DNA of 64,000 nt, from positions 31,615 to 95,614 of the forward strand of contig CABYSJ010000002.1 in the NCBI GenBank assembly GCA_902521615.1. The letters are read 5' to 3'. Below, piece after piece: positions 29,672 to 38,671 of this stretch. The position numbers and the translations under genes were made by a program. The stretch is from an uncultured Pelagibacteraceae bacterium (GTDB lineage Bacteria > Pseudomonadota > Alphaproteobacteria > Pelagibacterales > Pelagibacteraceae). Within the stretch, counting starts at the first letter, position 1. Every line of letters starts with the position of its first letter. The notes under the pieces were generated by a model that saw only the letters and a program-made list of their open reading frames with translations, was not told the DNA's origin and searched no databases.

Positions 29672-29694
29672 AGGCACAATTTATCACAAAAATT

Positions 29695-30078
29695 ATGGCT
29701 CGTATCGCAGGTATAAACATTCCACAGAATAAACTTGTTCATATAGGTTTAACTTATATTTATGGAATTGGTGATAAATTCTCTCAGAAAATTTGTTCAT
29801 CTCTTGAAATTCCAAGAGCTAAAAGAGTAAATGAATTAACAGATGAAGAGATTTTAAAAATTAGAGAGTACATAGATCAAAACTTTAAAGTAGAAGGTGA
29901 TTTAAGAAGAGATTATTCATTAAGTATTAAAAGATTAATTGATCTTGCTTGTTACAGAGGAACAAGACATAGAAAAAAACTACCAGTTAGAGGGCAAAGA
30001 ACTAGATGTAACGCTAGGACAAGAAAAGGAAAAGCAATCGCTATTGCTGGAAAAAAATTAACACCAACTAAAAAATAG
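29695..30078 (+). CDS. rpsM: 30S ribosomal protein S13
   Basis: S13 (127 residues) contacts P-site tRNA and L5 across the subunit interface. It begins [20 protein letters not shown] and has the C-terminal signature [20 protein letters not shown] followed by the basic tail. First gene of the alpha operon; two bases precede rpsK. Confidence 0.98.
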   Translation: MARIAGINIPQNKLVHIGLTYIYGIGDKFSQKICSSLEIPRAKRVNELTDEEILKIREYIDQNFKVEGDLRRDYSLSIKRLIDLACYRGTRHRKKLPVRGQRTRCNARTRKGKAIAIAGKKLTPTKK

Positions 30079-30080
30079 TT

Positions 30081-30530
30081 ATGGCTAAGACTGATAAGAT
30101 TGAGAATAAAGATCAGAAAGTAGAAAAATCTACCAAGAAAAGTTTAAAAAGCTCTTATTCAAAAAAAAAAAAAGTTAAAAAAAATATTTTAAATGGAATT
30201 GCTTATGTGCAATCAACATTTAATAATACCATCATCTCTATTGCTGATACAAATGGAAATGTAATTTCATGGGCATCTGCTGGACAAAAAGGGTTTAAGG
30301 GATCAAGAAAATCAACTCCTTACGCTGCTCAGGTAGCAGCTGATTCTGCAGCTTCGAAAGCTCTTGAGTACGGAATGAAAACTTTGTCCGTTGAAGTTAA
30401 AGGACCTGGATCAGGTAGAGAAACAGCTTTAAGAGCATTGCAAGCTAGAGGATTTAAGATTTTGTCAATCAAAGACACTACGCCTATGCCTCATAATGGA
30501 ACTAGACCACCAAAGAAAAGGAGAGTTTAA
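30081..30530 (+). CDS. rpsK: 30S ribosomal protein S11 with Lys-rich N-terminal extension
   Basis: S11 lies in the 30S platform near the anti-Shine-Dalgarno region. The 149 residues are about 20 longer than usual because of a Lys/Ser-rich N-terminus ([12 protein letters not shown]). The core then follows with [20 protein letters not shown] and ends [20 protein letters not shown] and [15 protein letters not shown]. The extension contains 13 consecutive A bases at 30161-30173. One-base overlap with rpoA. Confidence 0.97.
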   Translation: MAKTDKIENKDQKVEKSTKKSLKSSYSKKKKVKKNILNGIAYVQSTFNNTIISIADTNGNVISWASAGQKGFKGSRKSTPYAAQVAADSAASKALEYGMKTLSVEVKGPGSGRETALRALQARGFKILSIKDTTPMPHNGTRPPKKRRV

Positions 30531-31558
30531 TGGAAGTCGAAAATGTTAATGTAAAAAATTGGAAGTCATTAATTAAGCCATCTAAATTAGATGTTCAAAT
30601 AAGTGATGATTTAACTCATGCAAAAATTGTAGCTGAGCCTCTAGAGAAAGGTTATGGATTAACTTTAGGAAATTCTCTAAGAAGGATTTTATTATCATCT
30701 ATAAGAGGAGCTGCTGTAACATCAATTCAAATTGATGGAGTTTTACATGAATTCACCTCAATAAAAGGTGTTAGAGAAGATGTGACCGATATCGTTTTAA
30801 ACGTAAAATCTTTAGCATTGAAAAGTAATTCTGATGGTACAAAAAAATTAATTTTAGACGCAAAAGGACCTGGAGAAATTAAAGCTTCAGATATAACTCC
30901 AGTTACAGATGTTGAGATTTTAAATCCTGATTTAGTTATTTGTAATCTAGATGAAAAAACTACTTTTCATATGGAGATGAATGTTAATACAGGTAAAGGA
31001 TATGTTCCTGCGGAGCTAAATAAACCTGAAGAGCCACCATTAGGTCTTATTGCAATAGACTCACTTTATAGTCCAGTTAAAAAAGTTTCATACTCAGTAA
31101 GTACTGCTAGAGAAGGTAAAGCATTAGATTATGATAAATTAATAATGGAAGTTGAAACTAATGGATCAATTTCTGCTGAAGATGCTGTAGCTTATTCAGC
31201 TAGAATTTTTCAAGATCAGCTTAAAATGTTTATAAACTTTGATGAGCCAGTTGAAGCCCCTGTAAAAGAAGTTTCTACTGAACCTGAATTTAACAAAAAC
31301 TTACTAAGAAAAGTAGATGAGTTAGAGTTATCAGTTAGATCAATGAACTGCTTAAAAAACGACAATATTATTTATATCGGTGACCTAGTTCAAAAATCTG
31401 AAGGTGAAATGTTGAGAACACCTAATTTTGGAAGAAAATCATTAAATGAAATTAAAGAAGTTTTGACAGGTATGTCTCTATATTTAGGAATGGAAATTCC
31501 TAACTGGCCACCAGACAACATTGCAGAAATGTCTAAGAAATTAGAGGAAGCAATTTAA
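30530..31558 (+). CDS. rpoA: DNA-directed RNA polymerase subunit alpha
   Basis: The 342-residue alpha subunit. The N-terminal assembly domain shows [20 protein letters not shown] (about residues 36-55), and the C-terminal domain that contacts promoter UP elements and activators contains [17 protein letters not shown], then [16 protein letters not shown]. Standard length. One-base overlap with rplQ. rpsD (S4), which separates rpsK and rpoA in enterobacteria, is absent, as is normal in alphaproteobacteria. Confidence 0.99.
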   Translation: MEVENVNVKNWKSLIKPSKLDVQISDDLTHAKIVAEPLEKGYGLTLGNSLRRILLSSIRGAAVTSIQIDGVLHEFTSIKGVREDVTDIVLNVKSLALKSNSDGTKKLILDAKGPGEIKASDITPVTDVEILNPDLVICNLDEKTTFHMEMNVNTGKGYVPAELNKPEEPPLGLIAIDSLYSPVKKVSYSVSTAREGKALDYDKLIMEVETNGSISAEDAVAYSARIFQDQLKMFINFDEPVEAPVKEVSTEPEFNKNLLRKVDELELSVRSMNCLKNDNIIYIGDLVQKSEGEMLRTPNFGRKSLNEIKEVLTGMSLYLGMEIPNWPPDNIAEMSKKLEEAI

Positions 31559-32001
31559 TGAGACATGGTTTAGCAAATAAGAAGTTAAATAGAACATCAG
31601 AGCACAGAAAAGCTTTACTTAAGAATATGCTTAATTCTTTGATTAAGTATGAGCAGATTAAAACTACTTTACCAAAAGCTAAATTTTTAAAACCTCAAGC
31701 TGATAAAATAATAACATTAGGAAAAAAAGAATCTTTACAGACAACTAAAATTTTAGTTTCTAAACTACAAGATATTAAATTAGCTAATAAAGTCAAAACA
31801 ACACTTTCTAAAAGATATCAGAATAGAAAAGGTGGTTACACAAGAATAATTAAAGCTGGATTTAGATATGGAGATAATGCTCCAATGGCAATAATTGAAT
31901 TTGTTGATAGAGACGTTGAAGCAAAGAGAGTTGATAAACCAAAAAAAGATACAACTAAAGAATCTCCTAAGACTGAAGAGAAAAAACAAGCTACAGCTTA
32001 A
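31558..32001 (+). CDS. rplQ: 50S ribosomal protein L17
   Basis: L17 (147 residues) lies near the tunnel exit. It opens [20 protein letters not shown] and contains [20 protein letters not shown]. The C-terminus carries a charged low-complexity tail ([19 protein letters not shown]) beyond the core. Last gene of the ribosomal supercluster; an RNA-modification gene follows after 10 bases. Confidence 0.97.
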   Translation: MRHGLANKKLNRTSEHRKALLKNMLNSLIKYEQIKTTLPKAKFLKPQADKIITLGKKESLQTTKILVSKLQDIKLANKVKTTLSKRYQNRKGGYTRIIKAGFRYGDNAPMAIIEFVDRDVEAKRVDKPKKDTTKESPKTEEKKQATA

Positions 32002-32011
32002 ATCTTAAATC

Positions 32012-32929
32012 ATGAAGAAATCTTACATCGTTGAGTCAACGTGTAATGATATGCGTTTGGACAGATGGTTAAGATTAAAAATTGGTAAGATTCCACAAGG
32101 ACTTGTTGAAAAATATTTAAGAACAGGAAAAATAAAATTAAATAGAAAGAAAGTTAAAAGCTCTTTTAAAATAAAAACGAAAGATGAAATAAATATATTT
32201 AACATTGAATTTAAAGAAACAATTCAACAAAAAAAAATTAAGTTTTTACCGTCGAAAGAAATTATAAAATCAAATGAAGATCAAATTATTGACAATAATG
32301 ACAATTTTATTGTTATAAACAAAGCATCAGGCATATCAGTGCAAGGTGGAACTAAATCAAAAAAAAATCTAGTTGATATTTTTGCTAAAAGTGAATTTTT
32401 TAAAGGAACAAAACCATATTCTGTTCATAGATTGGATAAAGATACTTCTGGAGTTTTTATTATGGCCAAAAACAGAGAGAGCGCTCAATTGCTTACTTCT
32501 TTATTTAGACTAAGAAAAGTACACAAAACTTATTTAGCTATATGTCAAGGAGAAATTAATAAAAAATCTGGTGTATGGGATGATGATTTAATTAGGTACG
32601 ATGGTGATAAAAAAATAATTGAAAAAGCAAAAACAATTTTCACAGTTATTGATAAAAATTCTGAAGCAAGTTTATTAGAATTAAAACCTATTACTGGACG
32701 AAAACATCAGTTAAGAAAACAATTATATGCAATTGGGAATCCTATATTTGGAGATAAAAAATATAAATTATCAAATTCTAATAAAGGAGTTAATAAAAAT
32801 TTAATGTTACATTCATATCAAATTAAATTTAAAATTAATGACATAAAACATACTTATTCAGCATTGTTACCTGATTATTTTAAAAAACTTTTAAAATCTA
32901 AAAGACTTAGGTTTTCAAATTTGAAATAA
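32012..32929 (+). CDS. RluC/RluD-family ribosomal large subunit pseudouridine synthase
   Basis: The 305-residue protein has an N-terminal S4-type RNA-binding domain ([20 protein letters not shown], then [13 protein letters not shown]) and a RluA-family catalytic domain with the active-site motif [15 protein letters not shown], whose Asp attacks the uridine. It would isomerise uridines in 23S rRNA. RluC (positions 955/2504/2580) and RluD (1911/1915/1917) cannot be separated by eye; the S4 linkage and genomic place favour RluC. Its 3' end overlaps convergent lipB by 23 bp. Confidence 0.88.
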   Translation: MKKSYIVESTCNDMRLDRWLRLKIGKIPQGLVEKYLRTGKIKLNRKKVKSSFKIKTKDEINIFNIEFKETIQQKKIKFLPSKEIIKSNEDQIIDNNDNFIVINKASGISVQGGTKSKKNLVDIFAKSEFFKGTKPYSVHRLDKDTSGVFIMAKNRESAQLLTSLFRLRKVHKTYLAICQGEINKKSGVWDDDLIRYDGDKKIIEKAKTIFTVIDKNSEASLLELKPITGRKHQLRKQLYAIGNPIFGDKKYKLSNSNKGVNKNLMLHSYQIKFKINDIKHTYSALLPDYFKKLLKSKRLRFSNLK

Positions 32930-33524
32930 AATTTTGAATTAATATATCACTTAGATTTGAGTAATCCTGATCTAAAATGCTTTTTAAATTAGTTACTCCT
33001 TTATCTGAAATACCACATGGTACAATTTTTTTATAATTTTCTAGATCATTATTTATATTTATTGCAAAACCATGATAGGCAATCCATTTGCTAACTCTGA
33101 TACCTATTGCAGCGATTTTTTTAACTTCATTATTACATCTATACCATATACCTATATTATCTTTATCTGGAAAAGTTTCTATTTTATAAAATTTTAAAGT
33201 TTGAATTATTGTTTTTTCAATAATTGTTATAAATTTTCTGATATCTTTTTTTTTTCTTAAATCTAAAACAAAATAACAAATTAATTGACCTGGTCCATGG
33301 TAAGTAATTTTACCACCTCTATTCGTTTCTATTATTTTAATGGATTTATCAATAATCTCATTCTCTTTATAAGAAGTTCCTGCTGTAAAAACTTCATTAT
33401 GCTCCAAAGTCCAAATTAATTCTTGCTCATTATTTTCATATAAATCCTTTAATCTTGTCTCTAGTATATCAATAGCATCAACATAATTTACTGGTTTTAT
33501 TGACTTTTTGATCTCTATGTTCAT
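32907..33524 (-). CDS. lipB: octanoyl-[acyl-carrier-protein]:protein N-octanoyltransferase
   Basis: LipB moves octanoyl from ACP to lipoyl domains (pyruvate and 2-oxoglutarate dehydrogenases, glycine cleavage H protein); LipA then inserts sulfur. The 205 residues show [18 protein letters not shown], the [20 protein letters not shown] signature (about residues 69-88), [20 protein letters not shown] and the catalytic Cys in [14 protein letters not shown]. Its stop lies inside the 3' end of the convergent pseudouridine synthase gene. Confidence 0.95.
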   Translation of the reverse strand: MNIEIKKSIKPVNYVDAIDILETRLKDLYENNEQELIWTLEHNEVFTAGTSYKENEIIDKSIKIIETNRGGKITYHGPGQLICYFVLDLRKKKDIRKFITIIEKTIIQTLKFYKIETFPDKDNIGIWYRCNNEVKKIAAIGIRVSKWIAYHGFAININNDLENYKKIVPCGISDKGVTNLKSILDQDYSNLSDILIQNFISNLKT

Positions 33525-33585
33525 TTATAATTTGTATTATCTTTATTATGTATTAATAGTGCAAATCTAAATTATAGGTAGATTT

Positions 33586-34959
33586 ATGTCTTTAACTAAA
33601 AAAACTAAAGATAAAAAAGTAAATTTTGAGTTTAATAAAGAATATATAAGAGTTGTTACTAGCAAAATAGCCAACAATGATGCTCAATTTATCACCAATT
33701 CATTTAATGAAATGCACCCAGCTGATGCTGCGGATATTATTGAGCACCTTAGTGAAGGGGATAGAGAAAGTTTAATTAAATTAAATAATTTCAATATTGA
33801 TCCAGACGTTTTTGTTGAATTAAATGAGTCTATTCAATCAGAAATTATTACCTATCTATCTTCAGAATCTATAGTAAGTATTCTAAAAGGCTTAGAGTCA
33901 GACGATGCTATATCTATATTGGAAAATGTTCCTGAAGAGGATAAAAATGCAATCCTTAGCTCTTTACCCCCTAAAGATAGATTTGCTCTACTAGAAAGCT
34001 TAAGTTATCCAGAGGATACTGCTGCTAGACTTATGCAGCGTGAATTTACAGCCATACCAAGTAATTGGTCTGTAGGTCAAACAATTGACTATTTAAGAGA
34101 AAACAAAGATTTACCAGAAGAGTTTTTAGAAATTTTTATTATTAATGAAGATTTCAAACCAATAGGAACTGTTCCTTCCTCTAGAGTTTTAACGACACCT
34201 CGAGATACTAAAATGGCAACAATTATGTCAGAATCTCAATTATTAATTCCTGTTGAAATGGATAAAGAGGAAGTTGCTAACTTATTTGAAAATTATAATT
34301 TGAATTCAGCCGCTGTTATAGACAAAAACAATAAATTAGTTGGTATGATTATGAACGATGACGTTTTAACAGTTTTGAAAGAGGAAGCTGAGGAAGATGC
34401 TTTAAGATTAGCAGGGGTAGGAGATGAAGAAATTACTGATGGAGTTGTAAAAAAAACAAAGAGAAGATTCAATTGGCTTTTACTTAATTTATTTACTGCC
34501 TTTCTAGCAACATGGTGTATTAGTTTATTTGGAGCAACCATTGAACAAATGGTAGTATTAGCTTTCTTAATGCCTATTGTAGCTTCAATGGGAGGTAATG
34601 CTGGAATGCAAACACTTGCAGTTACAGTAAGAACTATAGCTACAAATGATTTAACTCAAAATAATTTCTCATCTAATGTATTTAAAGAATTTTCTATTGG
34701 TATATTAAATGGGATTATATTTGCAGCAATAAGTGCTTTAATTGTACAGATATGGTTTCAAGACAGCATCCTTTCACTAATAATAGCAATATCAATGGTA
34801 CTAACAATGATAATTGCTGGATTATTTGGCATACTAGTTCCTTTTACTTTAAAAAAAATGAATATCGACCCAGCAATTGCTTCAAGTGTTTTTGTGACAA
34901 CAATTACAGATGTAATAGGTTTTGTTTCTTTTTTAGGTGTAGGAGCATATTTTTTATAA
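33586..34959 (+). CDS. mgtE: MgtE-family magnesium transporter
   Basis: The 457-residue protein follows the MgtE plan: N-terminal superhelical Mg2+-sensing domain (MHPADAADIIEHLSEGDRES; FALLESLSYPEDTAARLMQR), paired CBS domains (about residues 145-265; TVPSSRVLTTP, VIDKNNKLVGMI), then about five transmembrane helices from residue 300 with LMPIVASMGGNAGMQT and VTTITDVIGFVSFLGVGAYF. It is a gated inner-membrane Mg2+ channel. The 61-bp upstream gap is too short for an M-box Mg2+ riboswitch, so regulation is probably by the protein itself. Confidence 0.95.
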   Translation: MSLTKKTKDKKVNFEFNKEYIRVVTSKIANNDAQFITNSFNEMHPADAADIIEHLSEGDRESLIKLNNFNIDPDVFVELNESIQSEIITYLSSESIVSILKGLESDDAISILENVPEEDKNAILSSLPPKDRFALLESLSYPEDTAARLMQREFTAIPSNWSVGQTIDYLRENKDLPEEFLEIFIINEDFKPIGTVPSSRVLTTPRDTKMATIMSESQLLIPVEMDKEEVANLFENYNLNSAAVIDKNNKLVGMIMNDDVLTVLKEEAEEDALRLAGVGDEEITDGVVKKTKRRFNWLLLNLFTAFLATWCISLFGATIEQMVVLAFLMPIVASMGGNAGMQTLAVTVRTIATNDLTQNNFSSNVFKEFSIGILNGIIFAAISALIVQIWFQDSILSLIIAISMVLTMIIAGLFGILVPFTLKKMNIDPAIASSVFVTTITDVIGFVSFLGVGAYFL

Positions 34960-34961
34960 AA

Positions 34962-35777
34962 TTACAGGTTATCAATTAATCTGACGTTTTTTAAATTATA
35001 AGCAATAAACAATCTTGAATTATTTTTTGTATTTGAAAGTTTTAGGTTATTTATGTTTCTTAGCTCTAAATAATCAATTTTAATTTTATAATTATTTATT
35101 AATTCTTTTTTTTTAAGATTTAAAAAGCTTGGAATATTTTTCTTATTTTTAATATTTTTTTTTATATCTACCAGTGTTTCGTAAATCTTTGCTGCAATGA
35201 TTAAATTAGATTTATTTAAAAGAAGATTTCTTGATGAGAGAGCTACATTATCCTTATCTCGAATTGTTTTGCAACGAATAACCTTAGTTTTATATTTTTT
35301 TTCCAATTCTTTTTTTACCAAATATAGTTGTTGAAAATCTTTTTCTCCCATAAATATCTTCTTAGGTTTTACAATTTTAGTTAGTTTGTTCATTACATCC
35401 AAAACACCTTCAAAATGACCTTTTCTAAATTTAGCACACAAAATTTTATCTTTTTTTAGCAATGTAATTTTTGATTTTTTTTTATCTTTGTATATGTCTT
35501 TAAATTTAGGAAGATAAACAAAATCAACTTTTTTGCTTTTTTTAAGAATTTTTAAATCTTTTTTGATATTTCGTGGATAGGATTTTAAATCTTTTTTATT
35601 ATTAAATTGTTTTGGATTAACAAAAATACTTACAATTGTTTTTTTACAAAGTTTATTTGATTTATTTATTAGTGATAAATGACCTTTATGTATTCCACCC
35701 ATAGTAGGAACAAAACCCAGGTCATTAAATGGCCTTAATGATTCAAATAATGTCGTATTGTTTAATAAAATTTTCAT
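34962..35777 (-). CDS. panC: pantothenate synthetase
   Basis: Condenses pantoate and beta-alanine with ATP to give pantothenate (vitamin B5). I place the start at the ATG at 35777 (271 residues), because the upstream ATG at 35807 adds ten non-homologous residues. Visible motifs: GFVPTMGGIHKGHLSLI (ATP HxGH site), VSIFVNPKQF, YPRNIKKDLKIL, KGHFEGVLDVMNKL, the signature IFMGEKDFQQLYLVKK and ALSSRNLLL. panB is not in the window. It is divergent from galU and convergent with mgtE (2-bp gap). Confidence 0.92.
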   Translation of the reverse strand: MKILLNNTTLFESLRPFNDLGFVPTMGGIHKGHLSLINKSNKLCKKTIVSIFVNPKQFNNKKDLKSYPRNIKKDLKILKKSKKVDFVYLPKFKDIYKDKKKSKITLLKKDKILCAKFRKGHFEGVLDVMNKLTKIVKPKKIFMGEKDFQQLYLVKKELEKKYKTKVIRCKTIRDKDNVALSSRNLLLNKSNLIIAAKIYETLVDIKKNIKNKKNIPSFLNLKKKELINNYKIKIDYLELRNINNLKLSNTKNNSRLFIAYNLKNVRLIDNL

Positions 35778-35811
35778 TTGTATAAAAATATTTAATAAGT
35801 AAAACATTTAA

Positions 35812-36627
35812 ATGATTAAACAAGCAATTATTCCTTTAGCTGGACTTGGAACTCGGTTACTACCTTTAACAAGTGTTTTTGCTAAAGAGCTTTTACCCAT
35901 TAATGGAAGACCTGGAATTGAATATATTATAGATGAATGTATTGATGCAGGTATTAAAGAGATCGTGTTTATTATCTCTACTAAAAAATTAATGATTAAA
36001 AAATATTTTTATAGTGATCAGTTTTATAAAAATATTATTAAAAAAAAAAAAGATCCTAGAATAATTAATGAATATAAAAAAATACTTAAATATAAGAATA
36101 AAATTAAGTTTGTTTTTCAAAATATTCCAAAGGGCACAGGTGATGCTGTCCTTAAGACACAAAAATATATTAAAAATAAATATTTTTTAATGTTGTTACC
36201 AGATGATTTAATAATTAGAAAAAATTGTTCTAAGTCAATGATCAAGGTTCATAAAAAATATCAAGCTTCAGTTATGGCATCTATGAAAGTAAAAAAAAAT
36301 AATGTCTCAAGATGGGGAGTATATAAAATTAATAAAAAATTAAATAAAAGAAATTATGTTATAGATGGTGTAGTTGAAAAACCATCAATAAAAAAAGCAC
36401 CATCTAACAATGCTGTTATTGGAAGATATATATTACCGCGTACAATTTTTAAAAAAATAAAATCTCTTAAACCTGCTAAAGGTAAAGAGCTTCATATCAC
36501 TGATGCAATACAGCTATTAATTAATGATAAAGAAAAATTCATAGCTCATAATTTTGAAGGTAAGTATCTCGATTGTGGAACAATGAGTGGCTATATCAAC
36601 TCCTCGAAAGAAATAGGAAAAATATGA
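35812..36627 (+). CDS. galU: UTP--glucose-1-phosphate uridylyltransferase
   Basis: Makes UDP-glucose, the donor for surface glycans and the substrate of the next gene. The 271 residues begin with the nucleotidyltransferase motif IPLAGLGTRLLPLTSVFAKE (the Lys-Glu pair is catalytic), followed by PKGTGDAVLKTQK, LLPDDLI, VEKPSIKKAPSNNAVIGRYI and the terminal YLDCGTMSGYI. A 12-A run lies at 36040-36051 in a Lys-rich insert. It overlaps ugd by four bases (ATGA), so the two are coupled. Confidence 0.96.
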   Translation: MIKQAIIPLAGLGTRLLPLTSVFAKELLPINGRPGIEYIIDECIDAGIKEIVFIISTKKLMIKKYFYSDQFYKNIIKKKKDPRIINEYKKILKYKNKIKFVFQNIPKGTGDAVLKTQKYIKNKYFLMLLPDDLIIRKNCSKSMIKVHKKYQASVMASMKVKKNNVSRWGVYKINKKLNKRNYVIDGVVEKPSIKKAPSNNAVIGRYILPRTIFKKIKSLKPAKGKELHITDAIQLLINDKEKFIAHNFEGKYLDCGTMSGYINSSKEIGKI

Positions 36628-37922
36628 AATTATGTATGATTGGCACAGGCTATGTTGGTTTAGTTAGCGGCGTTTGTTTTTCTGATTTAGGTAATGATGT
36701 CATATGTGTTGATAAAGATTTAAAAAAAATTAACAATTTAAAAAAGGGTATTGTTCCTATTTACGAACCTGGTCTAGAAGAGTTAGTTTTAAAAAATTAT
36801 AAAAATAAAAGACTGAATTTTTCTACAAACCTAAAAGAGTCGGTGAAAAAATCAGATATTGTTTTTATATGTGTAGGAACACCAACCAAAAAAAATAGTA
36901 ATAGTGCTGATTTAAGCCAAGTATATGCTGCTGCAAAAGAAATATCTAAATCTATTAAAAAATTTAAAATTATAATCAACAAATCGACTGTGCCTGTGAC
37001 AACGGGTGATGAGATTGAAAAAATTATATCTAAAAAAGTAAATAAAAAATTTTTTTCAGTAGTATCTAATCCTGAATTTTTAAGAGAAGGTGAGGCTATT
37101 AGAGATTTTATCTATCCAGATAGAGTTGTAGTTGGATCAAATGATAGTAAATCCCAGAAAATATTAAAAAGCTTATATTCACCATTAATATCAAAAGGTG
37201 CAAAATTTGTTTCTACAAAAAGAAGAGCAGCAGAATTAATCAAATATGCTTCGAATGCTTTTTTGGCAACAAAGATTACCTTTATAAATGAAATAGCAAA
37301 TTTATGTGAAAAAACTGGTATAGATATTGAGGATATCTCAATAGGGATTGGACTGGATAAAAGAATTGGTAGCAGATTTTTAAGAGCTGGACCTGCATAC
37401 GGTGGGTCATGTTTTCCAAAAGATACTAAAGCTTTAGTTTCAACTGCAGATAAATTCAAAACTAATTTATCGGTGGTAAAAAGCGTTATCAGATCTAATG
37501 ATTTAAGATCTGATTTATTATCCAAAAGAGTTAGTTTAATTTTAAATAATAAAATTAAAAATAAAGTTGTATCCTTTTTAGGTGTAACTTTTAAAGCAAA
37601 TACTGACGATATGAGAGACTCGTCTAGCCTAAAATTAATTCCATTTTTATCTAAAAAAGGTGCAAAAATTAAATATTATGATCCTACAGGATCAAAAAAA
37701 GAATTTAAAAAATTAAAAAATGTTGAATTTTCTAATTCAATACAAGAATCGATCAGAGGATCAGATATTGCAATTATACATACAGAATGGAATGATTTTA
37801 AATCAATTAATTTCAAAAAATTTTCAAAAAATAAAAAACTTATTATTTACGATATGAGAAATATTTATTCACCAAATAAAATTAAAAAACTAGGTTTTAA
37901 ATATTTTGGTATTGGAAGATAA
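36624..37922 (+). CDS. ugd: UDP-glucose 6-dehydrogenase
   Basis: Oxidises UDP-glucose twice to UDP-glucuronate with NAD+. The ATG at 36624 gives 432 residues starting MKLCMIGTGYVGLVSGVCF, the dinucleotide fold; an upstream in-frame ATG at 36573 would lie inside galU and add no homologous sequence. Other motifs: FICVGTPTK, NPEFLREGEAIRDF, the catalytic Cys in GPAYGGSCFPKDTKAL, and FLGVTFKANTDDMRDS. With galU it forms a two-gene unit for glucuronate-containing surface polysaccharide. Confidence 0.96.
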   Translation: MKLCMIGTGYVGLVSGVCFSDLGNDVICVDKDLKKINNLKKGIVPIYEPGLEELVLKNYKNKRLNFSTNLKESVKKSDIVFICVGTPTKKNSNSADLSQVYAAAKEISKSIKKFKIIINKSTVPVTTGDEIEKIISKKVNKKFFSVVSNPEFLREGEAIRDFIYPDRVVVGSNDSKSQKILKSLYSPLISKGAKFVSTKRRAAELIKYASNAFLATKITFINEIANLCEKTGIDIEDISIGIGLDKRIGSRFLRAGPAYGGSCFPKDTKALVSTADKFKTNLSVVKSVIRSNDLRSDLLSKRVSLILNNKIKNKVVSFLGVTFKANTDDMRDSSSLKLIPFLSKKGAKIKYYDPTGSKKEFKKLKNVEFSNSIQESIRGSDIAIIHTEWNDFKSINFKKFSKNKKLIIYDMRNIYSPNKIKKLGFKYFGIGR

Positions 37923-37923
37923 T

Positions 37924-38385
37924 TTAATTTAACTCAAAAATTGCATCAACTTCAACAGACACACCAAGTGGTAAGCTATTTGTACTTACTGCTGCTCTAG
38001 TGTGCATTCCTGCTTCACCAAAAACAGAAGCAATTAAATCAGAAGCTCCATTAATTACTTTTGGTTGATCTGTAAAGCTATCAGTTGAATTGACAAAACC
38101 TGTTAATTTTACACACGATTTAATTTTAGAAAGATCTCCATGACAAGCTACTTTTGCTTGCGATATAATACTTAAACCACATCTTTCAGCTGCTTTGTAA
38201 CCATCATCTATAGATAGATCTTTTCCAACTTTTCCTTTTATTAATTCGCCATTATCTGAAATAGAAATCTGTCCCGAAATATAAAGTAAATTGCCAACAA
38301 TTTTTGTTGCAACATAAGAACCAACAGGTGGTTTTGCCTCCGGAAGATTAATCTTTAATTCTTTAATTTTATTTTCAAAATCCAT
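37924..38385 (-). CDS. RidA/YjgF-family protein
   Basis: A 153-residue member of the Rid family, whose archetype hydrolyses reactive enamine/imine intermediates from PLP enzymes. It contains LLYISGQISISDNGELIKGK, AKVACHGDLSKIKSCVKLTG and the C-terminal HTRAAVSTNSLPLGVSVEVD with the Arg that binds the substrate carboxylate. It is longer than the 125-residue archetype at the N-terminus and resembles the YjgF-like subgroup seen in alphaproteobacteria. The precise substrate is not predictable. Last gene of the leftward topA cluster. Confidence 0.88.
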   Translation of the reverse strand: MDFENKIKELKINLPEAKPPVGSYVATKIVGNLLYISGQISISDNGELIKGKVGKDLSIDDGYKAAERCGLSIISQAKVACHGDLSKIKSCVKLTGFVNSTDSFTDQPKVINGASDLIASVFGEAGMHTRAAVSTNSLPLGVSVEVDAIFELN

Positions 38386-38386
38386 T

Positions 38387-38671
38387 TTATTCTTTAGAAA
38401 ATTCTTTATGTGTTTTGCTATTTTTAAATTTTTTAAGCTTATCTTTAAGATTAAAGTTCTTCAATTTTTTTTTACCTTGTTCTATCTTTTTTGCTGTTTT
38501 AGATTTTATTTCCTCTGCTTTTTTTGAGGTCTCTTTCTTAAGTTTATCAGATGTACATTTTGCATAATCTTTACTTAATTTATCATATTTTGAGCAATCC
38601 TCAGCAGATGAAAATGTTAAATTATATAAAGAAATGAATAAAACTGAAATTATGATTTTAATTATTTTCAT
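38387..38671 (-). CDS. hypothetical secreted Lys-rich small protein (94 aa)
   Basis: I do not recognise the family. The 94-residue product begins with a credible signal peptide (MKIIKIIISVLFISLYNLTF, cleavage probably after SSA, before EDCSKYDKL). A small domain with two Cys follows (DCSKYDKLSKDYAKCTSDKL), then a long Lys-rich helical, probably coiled, segment. Predicted to be periplasmic. It overlaps topA upstream by four bases (ATGA) and ridA follows by one base, so it is part of a leftward operon. Lys-rich composition in an AT-rich genome makes similarity searches prone to false hits. Confidence 0.65.
   Translation of the reverse strand: MKIIKIIISVLFISLYNLTFSSAEDCSKYDKLSKDYAKCTSDKLKKETSKKAEEIKSKTAKKIEQGKKKLKNFNLKDKLKKFKNSKTHKEFSKE

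Noticed and set aside
33525..33585. M-box magnesium riboswitch upstream of mgtE
   Set aside because: The divergent gap with lipB is only 61 bp and shows no suitable structure.
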